Below, one piece after another: positions 49,463 through 59,348 of a stretch of DNA of 64,000 nucleotides. Below the pieces are notes generated by a model. It was not told the origin of the DNA, did no database searches, and worked only from the letters and a program-made list of their open reading frames with translations. The DNA is from UBA6170 sp034429975 (GTDB taxonomy: Bacteria; Chloroflexota; Anaerolineae; Anaerolineales; Anaerolineaceae): NCBI GenBank assembly GCA_034429975.1, contig DAOUFM010000064.1, positions 1 through 64,000 of the forward strand, read 5' to 3'. Both the position numbers and the translations under genes were made by a program. Position 1 is the first letter of the stretch. The number at the start of each line of letters is the position of its first letter.

Positions 49463-51625
49463 ATGATCAACATCATATCAATTGTACCTATTATGGTAAC
49501 AGGCATATCCGGGGCAATTGGGCTCTTTGTTTTGATCCTGGCGTTATCAGAAGGCAAAAACAAAGTACAGATCTTTTTTTCTCTTACTGCACTCTCAGTA
49601 ATGGTTTATGGGGTGGGAACAATTGGGCTTTATAATTCCACCCAATTATTTAATGTAAATATTTGGCAAAGAACACAGATCATTGCCATTGTTTTGTTTT
49701 GTTTATTCTTGTTTTTCTTTATTATTAATCTTTTTGACAATCATTTTTGGAAAAAACATTCCTGGATTCTCACAGTTTTGGCGGTTTTAATTCTTATACC
49801 CCAATTATTTATTAATAACGCCAGCGTTTGGAATATCCGAAAAAGCAATTTTCACCTGATTAATTTCTTTGGTTCAATGCAAATTGTAAATGAATGTGAA
49901 CCTGGGATTCTCACACAAATTACCTATATCATTGGTTTTCTTACTTTTATATTTATCCTTTGTCTGGTTATCTATGAATGTCGTTACCAGCCAAAGAAAT
50001 TTCGTCATCCTTTGTTTCTCTCAACCATCATATTATTTCTGGCTTTTGCCAATGATTCTCTGATTGGTTTGGGGGTTATTAATTCAATTTATATTCTGGA
50101 AGGAGCGTTTCTTCTAGTGATTGGTATTCTAGCCATCATGTTAACCAGAAATGTTATTACTGCGGTCGATGTGAAGGAAGCTCTTGAAAAAGCAAATTTC
50201 TCATTACAAACACATAAGGAAGAATTAGAAAAAACAATATTTGCACGCACTCAGGATTATCTCAACCAGGCTGAATACTTCCGGAAACTGGTGGATAACA
50301 ACCCGATTGCCACGGTTACCTTAGATGACAATCATAAAATCCTTTCAGCTAATCCGGCTTTTGAAGAATTATTTGGTTATTCTCAAGCTGAAGCCTTCGA
50401 AAAAGATCTAGACGAGATCATTTCACCCGAAGAGGAATTCCAAAAAGCCAAGGAGCTGACCAACAAAGTAGTCAGTAATATTCGCATTTCAAGCACCGGG
50501 ATCCGAAAACGCAAAGATGGCAGAAGGGTTAATGTCGAAATACTGGGCGTGCCCGTCCTTATAAACAATAAAAAAACCGGGGTTTTAGGACTTTACCGCG
50601 ACATTTCCCATCAGGTTAAAGCAGAAAAAGTCTTGCAAGAAAGTGAAATGCGTTATCGTAGCTTGTTCGAAGATTCCCCTATTTCTTTGTGGGAAGAAGA
50701 TTTTCGTTACATTAAAAAAGAAATCGACAAATTAAAATTATTAGGGATTAAAAATTTTAAAGAGTACTTTGCAGACCACAAAGAGATCGTCCAGCAATTA
50801 ATGAAAAAAGTAATTATTATTAATGTCAACCAGGCCACGATCCACCTATTCGGAGCACAATCCAAAGACGACTTTTTTCAAGGAATTGGAAACATTGTTA
50901 GCAAGGAATCTGTAATAACACAGGGGGAGATTTATGCAGCACTGGCAGCAGGCGAAACCCAATTTATTGGAGAAGTTAAACATATAGATTTTTCAGGAAC
51001 CACCATCTATACCGTTCTGCGGCTGGCGATTGCCCCTGGCTATGAAGACACCTGGGAAAAGGTTTTTATTTCTGTGATCGATATTACCGAAAGAAAGAAA
51101 AATGAAAGTTACCTCGAATATTTATCAACCCATGATCAATTAACCGGGGTTGCAAACCGCTCATTAATGTATGATCGTTTAAACCATGCGATCGAAATCG
51201 CAAAAAGAAACCGAAAAATGGTAGCCGTTTTCTTCTTAGACCTGGATGGCTTTAAGAACATCAATGATCAATTTGGTCATCTGATTGGTGATAAATTGTT
51301 GGTACAAATTGCGAAACGATTGGAAAAAAATCTACGTTCAGCAGATACCGTTGCGCGTTTTGGAGGGGATGAATTTATCCTTATTCTTGAAAATATTACT
51401 GATATTGCATCCATAAAGTCAAAAACCGAGAGAATATTAAGAATGATTTCAGAGCCTTACCAAATCAATGGAAATATTTGCCAGGTGACAACCAGTATTG
51501 GAACCAGTTTTTATCCATTGGATGGCGAAACCGCCGGAGAATTGATTGATAAAGCCGATACTGCTATGTATCTTTCAAAACAATCTGGAAAAAATCAGTT
51601 TAAATTCTTCAATCCCAACCCATAG
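49463..51625 (+). CDS. Membrane diguanylate cyclase with PAS domains
   Basis: About 720 residues. Seven membrane helices occupy the first 230 residues (7TM sensor type). A coiled coil follows, then a PAS domain (HKILSANPAFEELFGYS), a second PAS-like segment, and a GGDEF domain whose active motif is RFGGDEF; an inhibitory I-site RSAD lies 5 residues upstream of GGDEF. No EAL domain is present, so it likely makes c-di-GMP. An upstream in-frame start at 49391 gives a polar extension; the ATG at 49463 at the first hydrophobic helix is preferred. Confidence 0.88.
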   Translation: MINIISIVPIMVTGISGAIGLFVLILALSEGKNKVQIFFSLTALSVMVYGVGTIGLYNSTQLFNVNIWQRTQIIAIVLFCLFLFFFIINLFDNHFWKKHSWILTVLAVLILIPQLFINNASVWNIRKSNFHLINFFGSMQIVNECEPGILTQITYIIGFLTFIFILCLVIYECRYQPKKFRHPLFLSTIILFLAFANDSLIGLGVINSIYILEGAFLLVIGILAIMLTRNVITAVDVKEALEKANFSLQTHKEELEKTIFARTQDYLNQAEYFRKLVDNNPIATVTLDDNHKILSANPAFEELFGYSQAEAFEKDLDEIISPEEEFQKAKELTNKVVSNIRISSTGIRKRKDGRRVNVEILGVPVLINNKKTGVLGLYRDISHQVKAEKVLQESEMRYRSLFEDSPISLWEEDFRYIKKEIDKLKLLGIKNFKEYFADHKEIVQQLMKKVIIINVNQATIHLFGAQSKDDFFQGIGNIVSKESVITQGEIYAALAAGETQFIGEVKHIDFSGTTIYTVLRLAIAPGYEDTWEKVFISVIDITERKKNESYLEYLSTHDQLTGVANRSLMYDRLNHAIEIAKRNRKMVAVFFLDLDGFKNINDQFGHLIGDKLLVQIAKRLEKNLRSADTVARFGGDEFILILENITDIASIKSKTERILRMISEPYQINGNICQVTTSIGTSFYPLDGETAGELIDKADTAMYLSKQSGKNQFKFFNPNP

Positions 51626-51690
51626 ACCACCTTTTTACTGGAATTTTTTTTTACATCAGAGTATTATCAGAGGGTATTGGAGAGAAGAAA

Positions 51691-53418
51691 ATGAGAATAC
51701 TCAATCAAAATCAAGAAAATTTTTTAACCACAGAAAGAAATCTACTTAACGATCTGCAAATTGCTCTGGTCAGTTTCGGTGCCTCAAAATCTGATCTGGA
51801 TACCCTGCAGCAATCCATTCGGCAGATCGACGACCTATTCCTTTTAGTCATCGTCGGCGAGTTTAACGCCGGTAAGAGTTCCTTCATTAACGCGCTCCTG
51901 GGGGACCATTTACTTAAAGAAGGGGTAACACCAACCACTACACAAATTAATATCATCCGCTACCAGGATGAATATAAAGAAACACTAACCGAAAAAAATA
52001 TCCTGTTGATTGGGGCTCCCATTCCTATCCTGCATGAAATCAGCATTGTCGATACCCCCGGTACCAACGCAATCGTCCGCAAACATGAAGAAATAACCAG
52101 TCAATTTGTTCCCCGATCAGATCTGGTCTTATTCGTCACCTCTGCAGACCGGCCATTGTCTGAAAGTGAGAGAGCTTTCTTACAACAAATTCGCGATTGG
52201 GGTAAAAAAGTGGTTCTGGTGTTAAATAAAATCGACCTGTTGCAGAGTGATGAAGAAGTAAAGCAAATTGAAAAATTTATTTCCGAGAATATCTCCTCTT
52301 TATTAAATATTCAACCTGAAATTTTTTCAGTTAGTTCACGGTTAGCTCTCCAGGCAAAACAAGGGAAACCACATCTCTGGAACGCCAGTCATTTTGAGCA
52401 ACTGGAAAACCACATTAAATCAACATTGGACGAAGGGGAGAGGATTCGACTTAAATTCTTGAATCCGATTGGCGTTGGGTTAAATCTAAACCAGCGCTAC
52501 GAAGAAGTGGTAAAAGCTCGCCTGGAATTATTAAACGCTGACTGGGAAGTCCTCAACAGCGTCGAAAAACAATTGGATCTCTATAACGAGGACATGCATC
52601 AGGATTTTGATTATCGCATGGCTGATATCGAAAACATTCTCTTTTCAATGGACCAACGCGGACAGGCGTTCTTTGAGGAATATCTGCGTATTTCCCGTAT
52701 TCCGGATCTTTTAAAGAAAGAAAAGATCCAAAACGCCTTTAAACAGGAAGTAATTGCGGATGTCCCTCAACAAATTGAAGAAAAAATTCATGAGCTGATC
52801 GACTGGATGGTAGATCGGGACTTTCGGCAATGGCAGACCGTATTAGATCATCTGGAAAAGAGAAAAAACGCCCACCAGGGAAAGATCATGGGGGATAACT
52901 TCAACACCACTTTTCAATATAATCGCGAACACTTAATTGAAAGTGTTGCCAATCGAGCTAAACGAGTTGTTGATGGATACGACCACCATGTAGAAGCAGC
53001 CAACATCGCCGAGGGCGCCCAAAATGCGGTCGCCGCGGCTGCTGCCATCGAAGTTGGCGCAGTTGGACTCGGAACCCTCATCGCGGTATTGGCCACCTCT
53101 TTATCTGCTGATGTTACCGGGATTCTGGTTGCCAGTGCGATAGCAGTCCTGGGATTATTTGTCATTCCGGCAAAAAGAAGACAGGCCAACCAGGAATTAA
53201 CAGAAAAAATCAAGAAATTACGCGAACAATTGGTAAAAACCCTGACCACTCAATTTACGCATGAGATGGACCGCAGTCTGGAAAGAATTCAAGCTGCTAT
53301 AGCACCCTATACCCGCTTTGTTCGCTCGGAGAAAAATTCTCTCGATCAGGTTCACGAAGAGTTAAGTGAATTGCAACTTAACCTGCTGAACCTTGAAAAA
53401 CAAATCAAACAAATGTAA
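51691..53418 (+). CDS. Dynamin-like GTPase
   Basis: 575 residues. G1 GEFNAGKSSFINALLG near residue 56, G2 Thr-rich TPTTTQ, G3 DTPGTN, G4 NKID. A long helical stalk follows, and two adjacent hydrophobic segments (about residues 450-495) form a membrane paddle between helical regions, as in bacterial dynamin-like proteins that remodel or protect membranes. Only one copy is present; many genomes have tandem pairs. GAGAAGAAA precedes the ATG. Confidence 0.85.
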   Translation: MRILNQNQENFLTTERNLLNDLQIALVSFGASKSDLDTLQQSIRQIDDLFLLVIVGEFNAGKSSFINALLGDHLLKEGVTPTTTQINIIRYQDEYKETLTEKNILLIGAPIPILHEISIVDTPGTNAIVRKHEEITSQFVPRSDLVLFVTSADRPLSESERAFLQQIRDWGKKVVLVLNKIDLLQSDEEVKQIEKFISENISSLLNIQPEIFSVSSRLALQAKQGKPHLWNASHFEQLENHIKSTLDEGERIRLKFLNPIGVGLNLNQRYEEVVKARLELLNADWEVLNSVEKQLDLYNEDMHQDFDYRMADIENILFSMDQRGQAFFEEYLRISRIPDLLKKEKIQNAFKQEVIADVPQQIEEKIHELIDWMVDRDFRQWQTVLDHLEKRKNAHQGKIMGDNFNTTFQYNREHLIESVANRAKRVVDGYDHHVEAANIAEGAQNAVAAAAAIEVGAVGLGTLIAVLATSLSADVTGILVASAIAVLGLFVIPAKRRQANQELTEKIKKLREQLVKTLTTQFTHEMDRSLERIQAAIAPYTRFVRSEKNSLDQVHEELSELQLNLLNLEKQIKQM

Positions 53419-53521
53419 CCCTAAACAGGCGTAACATTCAATAGCAATTTCAAGTCATTTGATCTACAATATGATTACCTTATCATTTAACGAAAAAAAT
53501 TTAAAAATAAAGGAGAACCAT

Positions 53522-54469
53522 ATGATTGTAACAACCAAGAAATTATTTGAAGTTGCCTACGGAAAATATGCGATTGGGGCATACAACATTAATAATCTTG
53601 AACAAACAATGGGATTATTTCGAGGAAATGTTGATTCACAAGCCCCCTTTATCATTCAGATCAGCAAAGGTGCTCGCTCCTATACTAATAAACTCATGTT
53701 AGAAGCCATCATTCGGGCAGCGGATGAGATCTTCCCAGAAGCTATTTTTGCTGTCCATCTGGACCATGGCGACGAACAGGCTTGTTATGATTGTATCGAA
53801 AGCGGTTTTTATAGCTCAGTGATGATTGATGCCAGCCATGAGCCTTTTGAAGAAAATATTGCTATCACCAAGCGCGTGGTAGAAGCAGCTCATGCCAAAG
53901 GGATCGTTGTAGAAGCCGAGTTGGGTCAACTGGGTGGGGTAGAGGAACACGTATCCGTCAGTGAAGCGGATGCAAAATTAACCGATCCAGACCAGGCTAA
54001 AGAATTTGTTGAACGCACCGGTGTCGATTCACTTGCCTGCGCGATTGGTACCAGTCATGGTGCTTTTAAATTCTCCGGTACTCAGGCGCTGCGCTTCGAT
54101 GTTCTTTCTGAAATTCAAAAACGACTGCCCGGTTTCCCGCTGGTCATGCATGGCTCCAGCTCTGTTCCTCAGGAGGAAGTGGAACGCATCAACAAAGCTG
54201 GTGGAAAATTATTAGGTGCTAAAGGCGTGGATGATAAACAATTCAAAAGAGCCGCCGAATTAGGGGTGACCAAAATCAATATCGATACTGACGGTCGCCT
54301 GGTATGGACGCGAGTTCACCGGGAATACTTCCTCGAACATCCTGAGAATTTTGACCTGCGTCCGCCTGGGAAAGTCTTTATGGCGGAATATGCAAATTTC
54401 ATCGCTGATAAAAACCGTAAATTGGGCAGCGCCGGTCAAATCCCTTCATTGAGAGAATTTCTTAAGTAG
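53522..54469 (+). CDS. Class II fructose-bisphosphate aldolase family protein
   Basis: About 315 residues. Zinc and catalytic residues are in place: HLDHG near 80, AELGQLGG near 140, then FKFSG, LVMHGSSSVP and INIDTD near the C-terminus. AAGGAGA selects the ATG at 53522; an upstream in-frame extension to 53459 is unlikely. Family members include FBP, tagatose-bisphosphate and ketose-1,6-bisphosphate aldolases; glycolytic FBP aldolase is the simplest assignment. Confidence 0.9.
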   Translation: MIVTTKKLFEVAYGKYAIGAYNINNLEQTMGLFRGNVDSQAPFIIQISKGARSYTNKLMLEAIIRAADEIFPEAIFAVHLDHGDEQACYDCIESGFYSSVMIDASHEPFEENIAITKRVVEAAHAKGIVVEAELGQLGGVEEHVSVSEADAKLTDPDQAKEFVERTGVDSLACAIGTSHGAFKFSGTQALRFDVLSEIQKRLPGFPLVMHGSSSVPQEEVERINKAGGKLLGAKGVDDKQFKRAAELGVTKINIDTDGRLVWTRVHREYFLEHPENFDLRPPGKVFMAEYANFIADKNRKLGSAGQIPSLREFLK

Positions 54470-54510
54470 TCGCTTCTCTACACCAAAGCAACGTGCTTTA
54501 AAAATAATTT

Positions 54511-54546
54511 TAAAATGGTCATTTTCGTTGAAATGACCATTTTTGA
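54511..54546 (+). terminator. Terminator of the aldolase gene
   Basis: AAAATGGTCATTTT-type left arm and AAATGACCATTTTT right arm with a 5-nt loop. Confidence 0.85.
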
Positions 54547-54621
54547 TATTTAAACTTTCTTCAATATTTTTTTTTGAAACTAAAAAAGAAGCGGTGGAGA
54601 TGATTATGATAAAATCTCTTC

Positions 54622-55146
54622 ATGGAAATGAATAGCAACCGCAAAATTGAAACCAGTTATCCGATCGAAATATGGGCTAAACCAGAGCATGACCTGCAAT
54701 CGGAGTGGATAAAATTTGGAATCGGGCCAGGATATTTTGAAATTCCACAAGGAATGGTGGCAGAAGTTTCAATTCAAAATCAACACGATGACACGATTAA
54801 AGGGGTAATCGAAGAGATCCAATTTGTGGAAGGTCTATATTCCTTCAACCTTTCAGAAAATCGAAATGTTGGGAACAAAGGAGTGCGGTATATACCACTA
54901 TTGAGGCAAATCACAGCACTTAACTTGAGCGCTTGCGGACTGAATGATTATGGAATCGACCCCATTATTAATATGAGAAATATTCGCATTTTAGACTTGA
55001 GTTACTGCACCCGATTAACCGACATCAGCATCAAGAAACTGGGGGAAATGCGGCGGTTAGAAGAATTATATGTGCGCGGAATTCCTAAAATTACTCACGC
55101 CGCCCTAAAAAAGATAGAGCGGCATGATTTGAATATTCGCAGATAA
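54622..55146 (+). CDS. Leucine-rich-repeat-like protein
   Basis: 174 residues, soluble. The first 70 residues are a beta-rich lead; residues about 75-170 hold about four LRR-like turns (ITALNLSACGLND, IRILDLSYCTRLTD, LEELYVRGIPKITH) similar to the cysteine-containing LRR (F-box type). Probably a protein-binding module. Converges with copA, 3 nt apart. Confidence 0.65.
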   Translation: MEMNSNRKIETSYPIEIWAKPEHDLQSEWIKFGIGPGYFEIPQGMVAEVSIQNQHDDTIKGVIEEIQFVEGLYSFNLSENRNVGNKGVRYIPLLRQITALNLSACGLNDYGIDPIINMRNIRILDLSYCTRLTDISIKKLGEMRRLEELYVRGIPKITHAALKKIERHDLNIRR

Positions 55147-55149
55147 GAT

Positions 55150-57570
55150 CTATAATTTTTTACGACGCAAGCGCAAACTGTTAGTCACCACAAACACGCT
55201 GCTGAACGCCATGGCAGCCGCGGCAAACATGGGGTGCATATAACCCAGAGCAGCTGCCGGGATTAAGATGATATTGTAAAAGAAAGCCCAAAATAAATTT
55301 TGTTTAATCGTCGTCAAGGTTAAGCGGGAGAGACGGATCGCTTTGGGAACACCGGATAAATCGCCACCCATCAAAACCAACGGAGCTGAAGCCATTGCTA
55401 CATCTGTCCCTGTGCCAATTGCCATACCAACATCCGCTTGTGCCAGAGCCGGTGCATCATTAATCCCATCCCCTACCATCGCGACAACCTTCCCGGCTTC
55501 CTGTAATTGTTTTACCTTTTCAATCTTGTCCGCCGGTAAAACTTCAGCAATAAATTGATCCACATGCACATGATCTGCCACGGCTTTCGCTGTTTGGGCA
55601 TTATCGCCAGTAATCATGATGGTTTGCAAATTCATTTTTTTCAATGTAGCAATTGCATCAATCGATCCGGGTTTGATCTGATCAGCAACAGCAATCACGC
55701 CCTGTACAACCTCATCAATGGCAACCAGCATGACAGTTTTCGCTTCATTTTGTAACCTGGTGATGATTTCCTGGAACTTGTCTATGTTCCATTGGCGTTC
55801 ATTCGCCATACGCAGGTTTCCAACCGCTATTTGTTGCCCATCCACCTCGGCCACCACTCCACTACCGACCGCCGCCTGAAAACCAGATGGGTCACTTAAA
55901 GCCAATCCACGCTGGTTGGCTTCGGAAAGAATTGCATCTCCCAGTGGATGTTCACTGCCTTTTTCTACAGAAGCAGCCAACCTTAATAACTCTTCACTGC
56001 CTTTGGCATAATCCAGTATCTGAATATCTGTAACTGCGGGCTGCCCACGCGTAATCGTGCCGGTTTTATCCAGAACAACTGTATCCAACCGCCCGGCACG
56101 TTCGAGCGCTTCACTGGATTTGAAAAGGATACCTTGTTCGGCGCCCAGGCCTGTTCCTACCATGACAGCAGTCGGTGTTGCCAAACCCATGGCACAAGGG
56201 CAAGCAATCACCAGCACAGCAATCATTTTGATCAAAGCCCGGGTGAATTGCGAAACATCAGCATTCACTGCTGGAGGAACAGCAAAGAACCAGACCAGGA
56301 AAGTAAGTAGTGCAATCCCGATGACAATCGGCACAAAAACTGCGGATATCTGGTCGGCCAGTTTTTGAATTGGTGCTTTGCTGCCTTGAGCATCTTCCAC
56401 TAAACGGATAATCTGGGATAGGGCAGTTTCTTTGCCTACTTTGGTGGCTTCAAAACGAATCAAACCCACTTTATTCAAAGAAGCGCCAATCACCGCATCG
56501 CCCGGTTTCTTTTCAACCGGCATCGATTCTCCGGTCAGCATCGATTCGTCAATGGTGGTACGTCCCTCCATGACCACCCCATCAACCGGCACTTTCTCTC
56601 CGGGTCGTACCAGAACGATATCACCAATGATCACATCGTCGGTTGGGATTTCCATTTCGATCCCATCCCGCAAGACATGTGCAGTTGCTGCCCGTAAATT
56701 CATCAATTTCTTGATGGCTTCTGAAGTCCGGCCTTTGGCTTTGGCTTCCAGATATTTCCCTAATTTAATCAGGGTAATAATGACCGCAGCCGTTTCAAAA
56801 TATACATGTCCATCCAGCAGACCTAAAACGATCGGGATGGAATAGAAATAAGCGACGCTGGATCCCATCGCTACCAATACGTCCATATTGGCCGAACCAC
56901 TTCGCAAGGATTTGTAGGCGCCTACGTAATATTGTTTACCTACATAAAATTGAACGGGGGTAGCTAGTGCAAACATCACCCATTTAAGCCAAGTGCTGTG
57001 CATATCGACTTTGATTAAGCCAAAATCTGCTCCCATGGAAAGGATGAAAAGGGGTATCGTAAAGATTAACCCAACAATTAACATCCGCTTTTGATAATGA
57101 ATTTCGGCTTCTCTTGCCTCGGCTTCAGCGTCAACCGCGTTGTCGCCGCTTTCAACAGCCTGGAAACCAGCCTGTTTAACAATTCTGCGTAAATCTTGCT
57201 GGCTCACCATGGTCGGAATATATTTAATTTTCGCGCGTTCATTGGTGTAACTGACGCTATATTCCATTACACCTTCCTGAGCAGCGAAAGCTTTTTCCAG
57301 ACGACGAGCATCATTATCATCACTCATGCCCTGAATATAGAGATCGGCCTCGCCGGTCGCAATTCCATAGCCGGCTTTCTCAACCCGTTGTAAAATCATG
57401 GGCAGTTTCACCAGAGTTGGATCGAAATCTACCGTTGCCCTTTCTGAAGAGAGATTAACTACTGCAGAGTTAATCCCTTTTTCTTTCTTAATGTTTCTTT
57501 CTACAGAAGCAACACAATTTGCACAAGTCATTCCTGTGATGGGTAAAACAACATGCTTTGACTCTGCCAT
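55150..57570 (-). CDS. copA: Copper-exporting P1B-type ATPase
   Basis: 806 residues. The N-terminal HMA domain has GMTCANC (Cys16, Cys19). A second HMA-like domain (about 74-140) has lost its metal motif (GMSDDND in place of GMTCxxC). Eight membrane helices, the CPC transport motif in ACPCAMGLATP, DKTGT phosphorylation site, SEHPLG and GDGINDAPA are all complete. It exports Cu(I) across the membrane. Last gene of the csoR-copZ-copA operon. Confidence 0.95.
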   Translation of the reverse strand: MAESKHVVLPITGMTCANCVASVERNIKKEKGINSAVVNLSSERATVDFDPTLVKLPMILQRVEKAGYGIATGEADLYIQGMSDDNDARRLEKAFAAQEGVMEYSVSYTNERAKIKYIPTMVSQQDLRRIVKQAGFQAVESGDNAVDAEAEAREAEIHYQKRMLIVGLIFTIPLFILSMGADFGLIKVDMHSTWLKWVMFALATPVQFYVGKQYYVGAYKSLRSGSANMDVLVAMGSSVAYFYSIPIVLGLLDGHVYFETAAVIITLIKLGKYLEAKAKGRTSEAIKKLMNLRAATAHVLRDGIEMEIPTDDVIIGDIVLVRPGEKVPVDGVVMEGRTTIDESMLTGESMPVEKKPGDAVIGASLNKVGLIRFEATKVGKETALSQIIRLVEDAQGSKAPIQKLADQISAVFVPIVIGIALLTFLVWFFAVPPAVNADVSQFTRALIKMIAVLVIACPCAMGLATPTAVMVGTGLGAEQGILFKSSEALERAGRLDTVVLDKTGTITRGQPAVTDIQILDYAKGSEELLRLAASVEKGSEHPLGDAILSEANQRGLALSDPSGFQAAVGSGVVAEVDGQQIAVGNLRMANERQWNIDKFQEIITRLQNEAKTVMLVAIDEVVQGVIAVADQIKPGSIDAIATLKKMNLQTIMITGDNAQTAKAVADHVHVDQFIAEVLPADKIEKVKQLQEAGKVVAMVGDGINDAPALAQADVGMAIGTGTDVAMASAPLVLMGGDLSGVPKAIRLSRLTLTTIKQNLFWAFFYNIILIPAAALGYMHPMFAAAAMAFSSVFVVTNSLRLRRKKL

Positions 57571-57630
57571 TTATTCTAACCTTTCTTACGAATCTTTCTT
57601 TCTTTCTTTGCTGAAACTGCCCAATTATCT

Positions 57631-57837
57631 CTAATTTTCTGCCGGGTAATTAATTTCGGTCAATAAGGCTCTGATCTGACCTTCATCAGCCGGTTTATCG
57701 AAAGTAACAGTGACTTGCTTAGTTTGTGCTGATGCGATCACCTTTTGAACACCCAATAATTCGGATAGTTCAGATTGAATGGTATGGACACAATGCCCAC
57801 AGTTAATTTTTGGTACATTTAAGGTTAATTCTGACAT
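57631..57837 (-). CDS. copZ: Copper chaperone CopZ-like
   Basis: 68-residue HMA protein with the metal motif INCGHC near residue 10. It likely carries Cu(I) to CopA. AAGGAG precedes the ATG; it lies between csoR and copA with short spacers. The GHC variant with His before the second Cys may alter metal affinity. Confidence 0.9.
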   Translation of the reverse strand: MSELTLNVPKINCGHCVHTIQSELSELLGVQKVIASAQTKQVTVTFDKPADEGQIRALLTEINYPAEN

Positions 57838-57852
57838 GGTATCTCCTTTGGA

Positions 57853-58125
57853 TTAAACTTTGGTTGCTGCTTCAAAGACTTCGTTAATTTCTGTCAACAC
57901 TCTTTCACGCTCATTGGGATCATCGCCTGTTACTGCAGTAATCAAACATGAATGCAGATGTCCTTCGAGAATCTTGGAGCTGATTTTATTTAGCGAAGCT
58001 TGAACAGCCTGAATTTGACGGATAATATCGATACAATATGCATCTTCATCAACCATTCGCTGAACACCACGCAAATGGCCTTCGGCGATTTTCAACCTTT
58101 GAATTACTTCTTTATGATCATGCAT
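57853..58125 (-). CDS. csoR: Copper-sensing transcriptional repressor CsoR
   Basis: 90 residues of the DUF156/CsoR family, dimeric helical repressor. The W-X-Y-Z fingerprint is the Cys in YCIDIIRQI and the His and Cys in GHLHSC, spaced as in CsoR Cu(I) sites. Directly autoregulated: a promoter and G/C-tract operator lie upstream. AAGGAG precedes the ATG. Confidence 0.93.
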   Translation of the reverse strand: MHDHKEVIQRLKIAEGHLRGVQRMVDEDAYCIDIIRQIQAVQASLNKISSKILEGHLHSCLITAVTGDDPNERERVLTEINEVFEAATKV

Positions 58126-58140
58126 TTGTTCTCCTTATCC

Positions 58141-58162
58141 ACCCCTCCCCCATGGGGGGGGT
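58141..58162 (-). promoter_or_regulatory. CsoR-type operator
   Basis: A pseudo-palindrome of C-tract/G-tract (arms CCCTCCCC and GGGGGGGG around AT at 58152-58153, one mismatch). CsoR operators are G-tract inverted repeats. Here it covers about +1 to +22 of the csoR promoter, consistent with blocking transcription. Confidence 0.75.
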
Positions 58163-58169
58163 CAATCTA

Positions 58170-58197
58170 ATAATATCACCCATTTTTGATTTGTCAA
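58170..58197 (-). promoter_or_regulatory. Promoter of the csoR-copZ-copA operon
   Basis: Perfect TTGACA (58192-58197) and TATTAT (58170-58175) spaced 16 nt on the minus strand; the start would be near 58163, next to the operator. Confidence 0.82.
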
Positions 58198-58302
58198 GAT
58201 GTTTATTAATAAATTAATAGTGCCAATTAACCTCTTAAAGCAACCCAGCCAATCTCCGAATCCGGTTATAATCGACCACGGCACCAATTAAAGAATAAAT
58301 AA

Positions 58303-59343
58303 ATGGAGTCAAATAATTTGTATAAAAACTTAAATTCTGATGAAAAAGGGACTATAAACAGCCGCAGAGACCGTTCTTTAGATACAACCCAGCCACTAGA
58401 GACAATCGCTGAAACCCAGGTTATTCATTTTGAAGACAGGAATTCTCAGTTTCAACCTATCCAGATATCAAATTCACGCTTACCTTTGCAACAAACCCCT
58501 GCACCAACACCTCAGAAACGTCGTAAAGGTTGTGGCTGCTTCTTTTGGGGATTGCTAATATCCTTACTTACGGTGTTTATCGTTTATCTCCTTCTCCCAT
58601 TCCGCACCAATGTGTTGATCTTAGGAGTTGATCGTTCTCCGGATGGATCATTTCTGGGTAGAACCGATACGATCATGTTATTAAGTGTGATCCCCTTAAA
58701 GCCAGATGTTAATTTGCTATCCATTCCACGTGACCTGTGGGTGAATATCCCCGGAGTTGGGGAGAATCGGATTAATACCGCTCATTTTTTTGCAGAAGCT
58801 AATCAGCCTGGAACCGGGCCACAAGCAACCATGCTGACCATTCAGGACAATTTTGGTGTGCACGTTCGTTATTACGTTCGTTTTAGTTTTGATAGTGTTA
58901 AAGAGATTGTAAATGCCTTGGGAGGAATACCCATCGAAATTCCAGTTCCGATGTCAGGCTATGACCCTGGCGTCTATACCCTGGATGGCGATCAGGCTTT
59001 GGCTTTTGCGCGTGATCGCCAGGGCAGCGATGATTTCTTCCGTATGCAACGCGGTCAAATGGTGGTTCAGGCAGTTATTAAACAACTGCTTAACCCTACC
59101 TCCTGGCCAAAAATTCCTGAAATCATCCTGACTACCCTGCAAGTAGTGGACACCAATGTGCCATTTTACGAAATTCCAAGAATTGGGATTGCAGTCGTGC
59201 GCGCGATGCTGTCTAACACGATTAATGGACAGACCATCAGCCGTGAAATGGTTTACCCAACGACTACAGCCGAGGGTGCCAATGTTCTGCTTCCAAATTG
59301 GGAGTTGATTAATCCATTGTTAATGGAAATGTTTGGCGAATAA
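58303..59343 (+). CDS. LytR-CpsA-Psr (LCP) family protein
   Basis: 346 residues: a polar cytoplasmic N-terminus (about 1-82), one membrane helix (about 84-103), and an extracytoplasmic LCP domain with GVDRSPDGSFLGRTDTIML, SIPRDLWV, LGGIPIEIPVPMS and FARDR motifs, whose Arg and Asp residues bind pyrophosphate-linked lipids. LCP proteins attach glycopolymers to the cell wall or other envelope glycans. A TATAAT at 58264-58269 without clear -35 may belong to it. The ribosome site is weak. Confidence 0.92.
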   Translation: MESNNLYKNLNSDEKGTINSRRDRSLDTTQPLETIAETQVIHFEDRNSQFQPIQISNSRLPLQQTPAPTPQKRRKGCGCFFWGLLISLLTVFIVYLLLPFRTNVLILGVDRSPDGSFLGRTDTIMLLSVIPLKPDVNLLSIPRDLWVNIPGVGENRINTAHFFAEANQPGTGPQATMLTIQDNFGVHVRYYVRFSFDSVKEIVNALGGIPIEIPVPMSGYDPGVYTLDGDQALAFARDRQGSDDFFRMQRGQMVVQAVIKQLLNPTSWPKIPEIILTTLQVVDTNVPFYEIPRIGIAVVRAMLSNTINGQTISREMVYPTTTAEGANVLLPNWELINPLLMEMFGE

Positions 59344-59348
59344 GCGCT

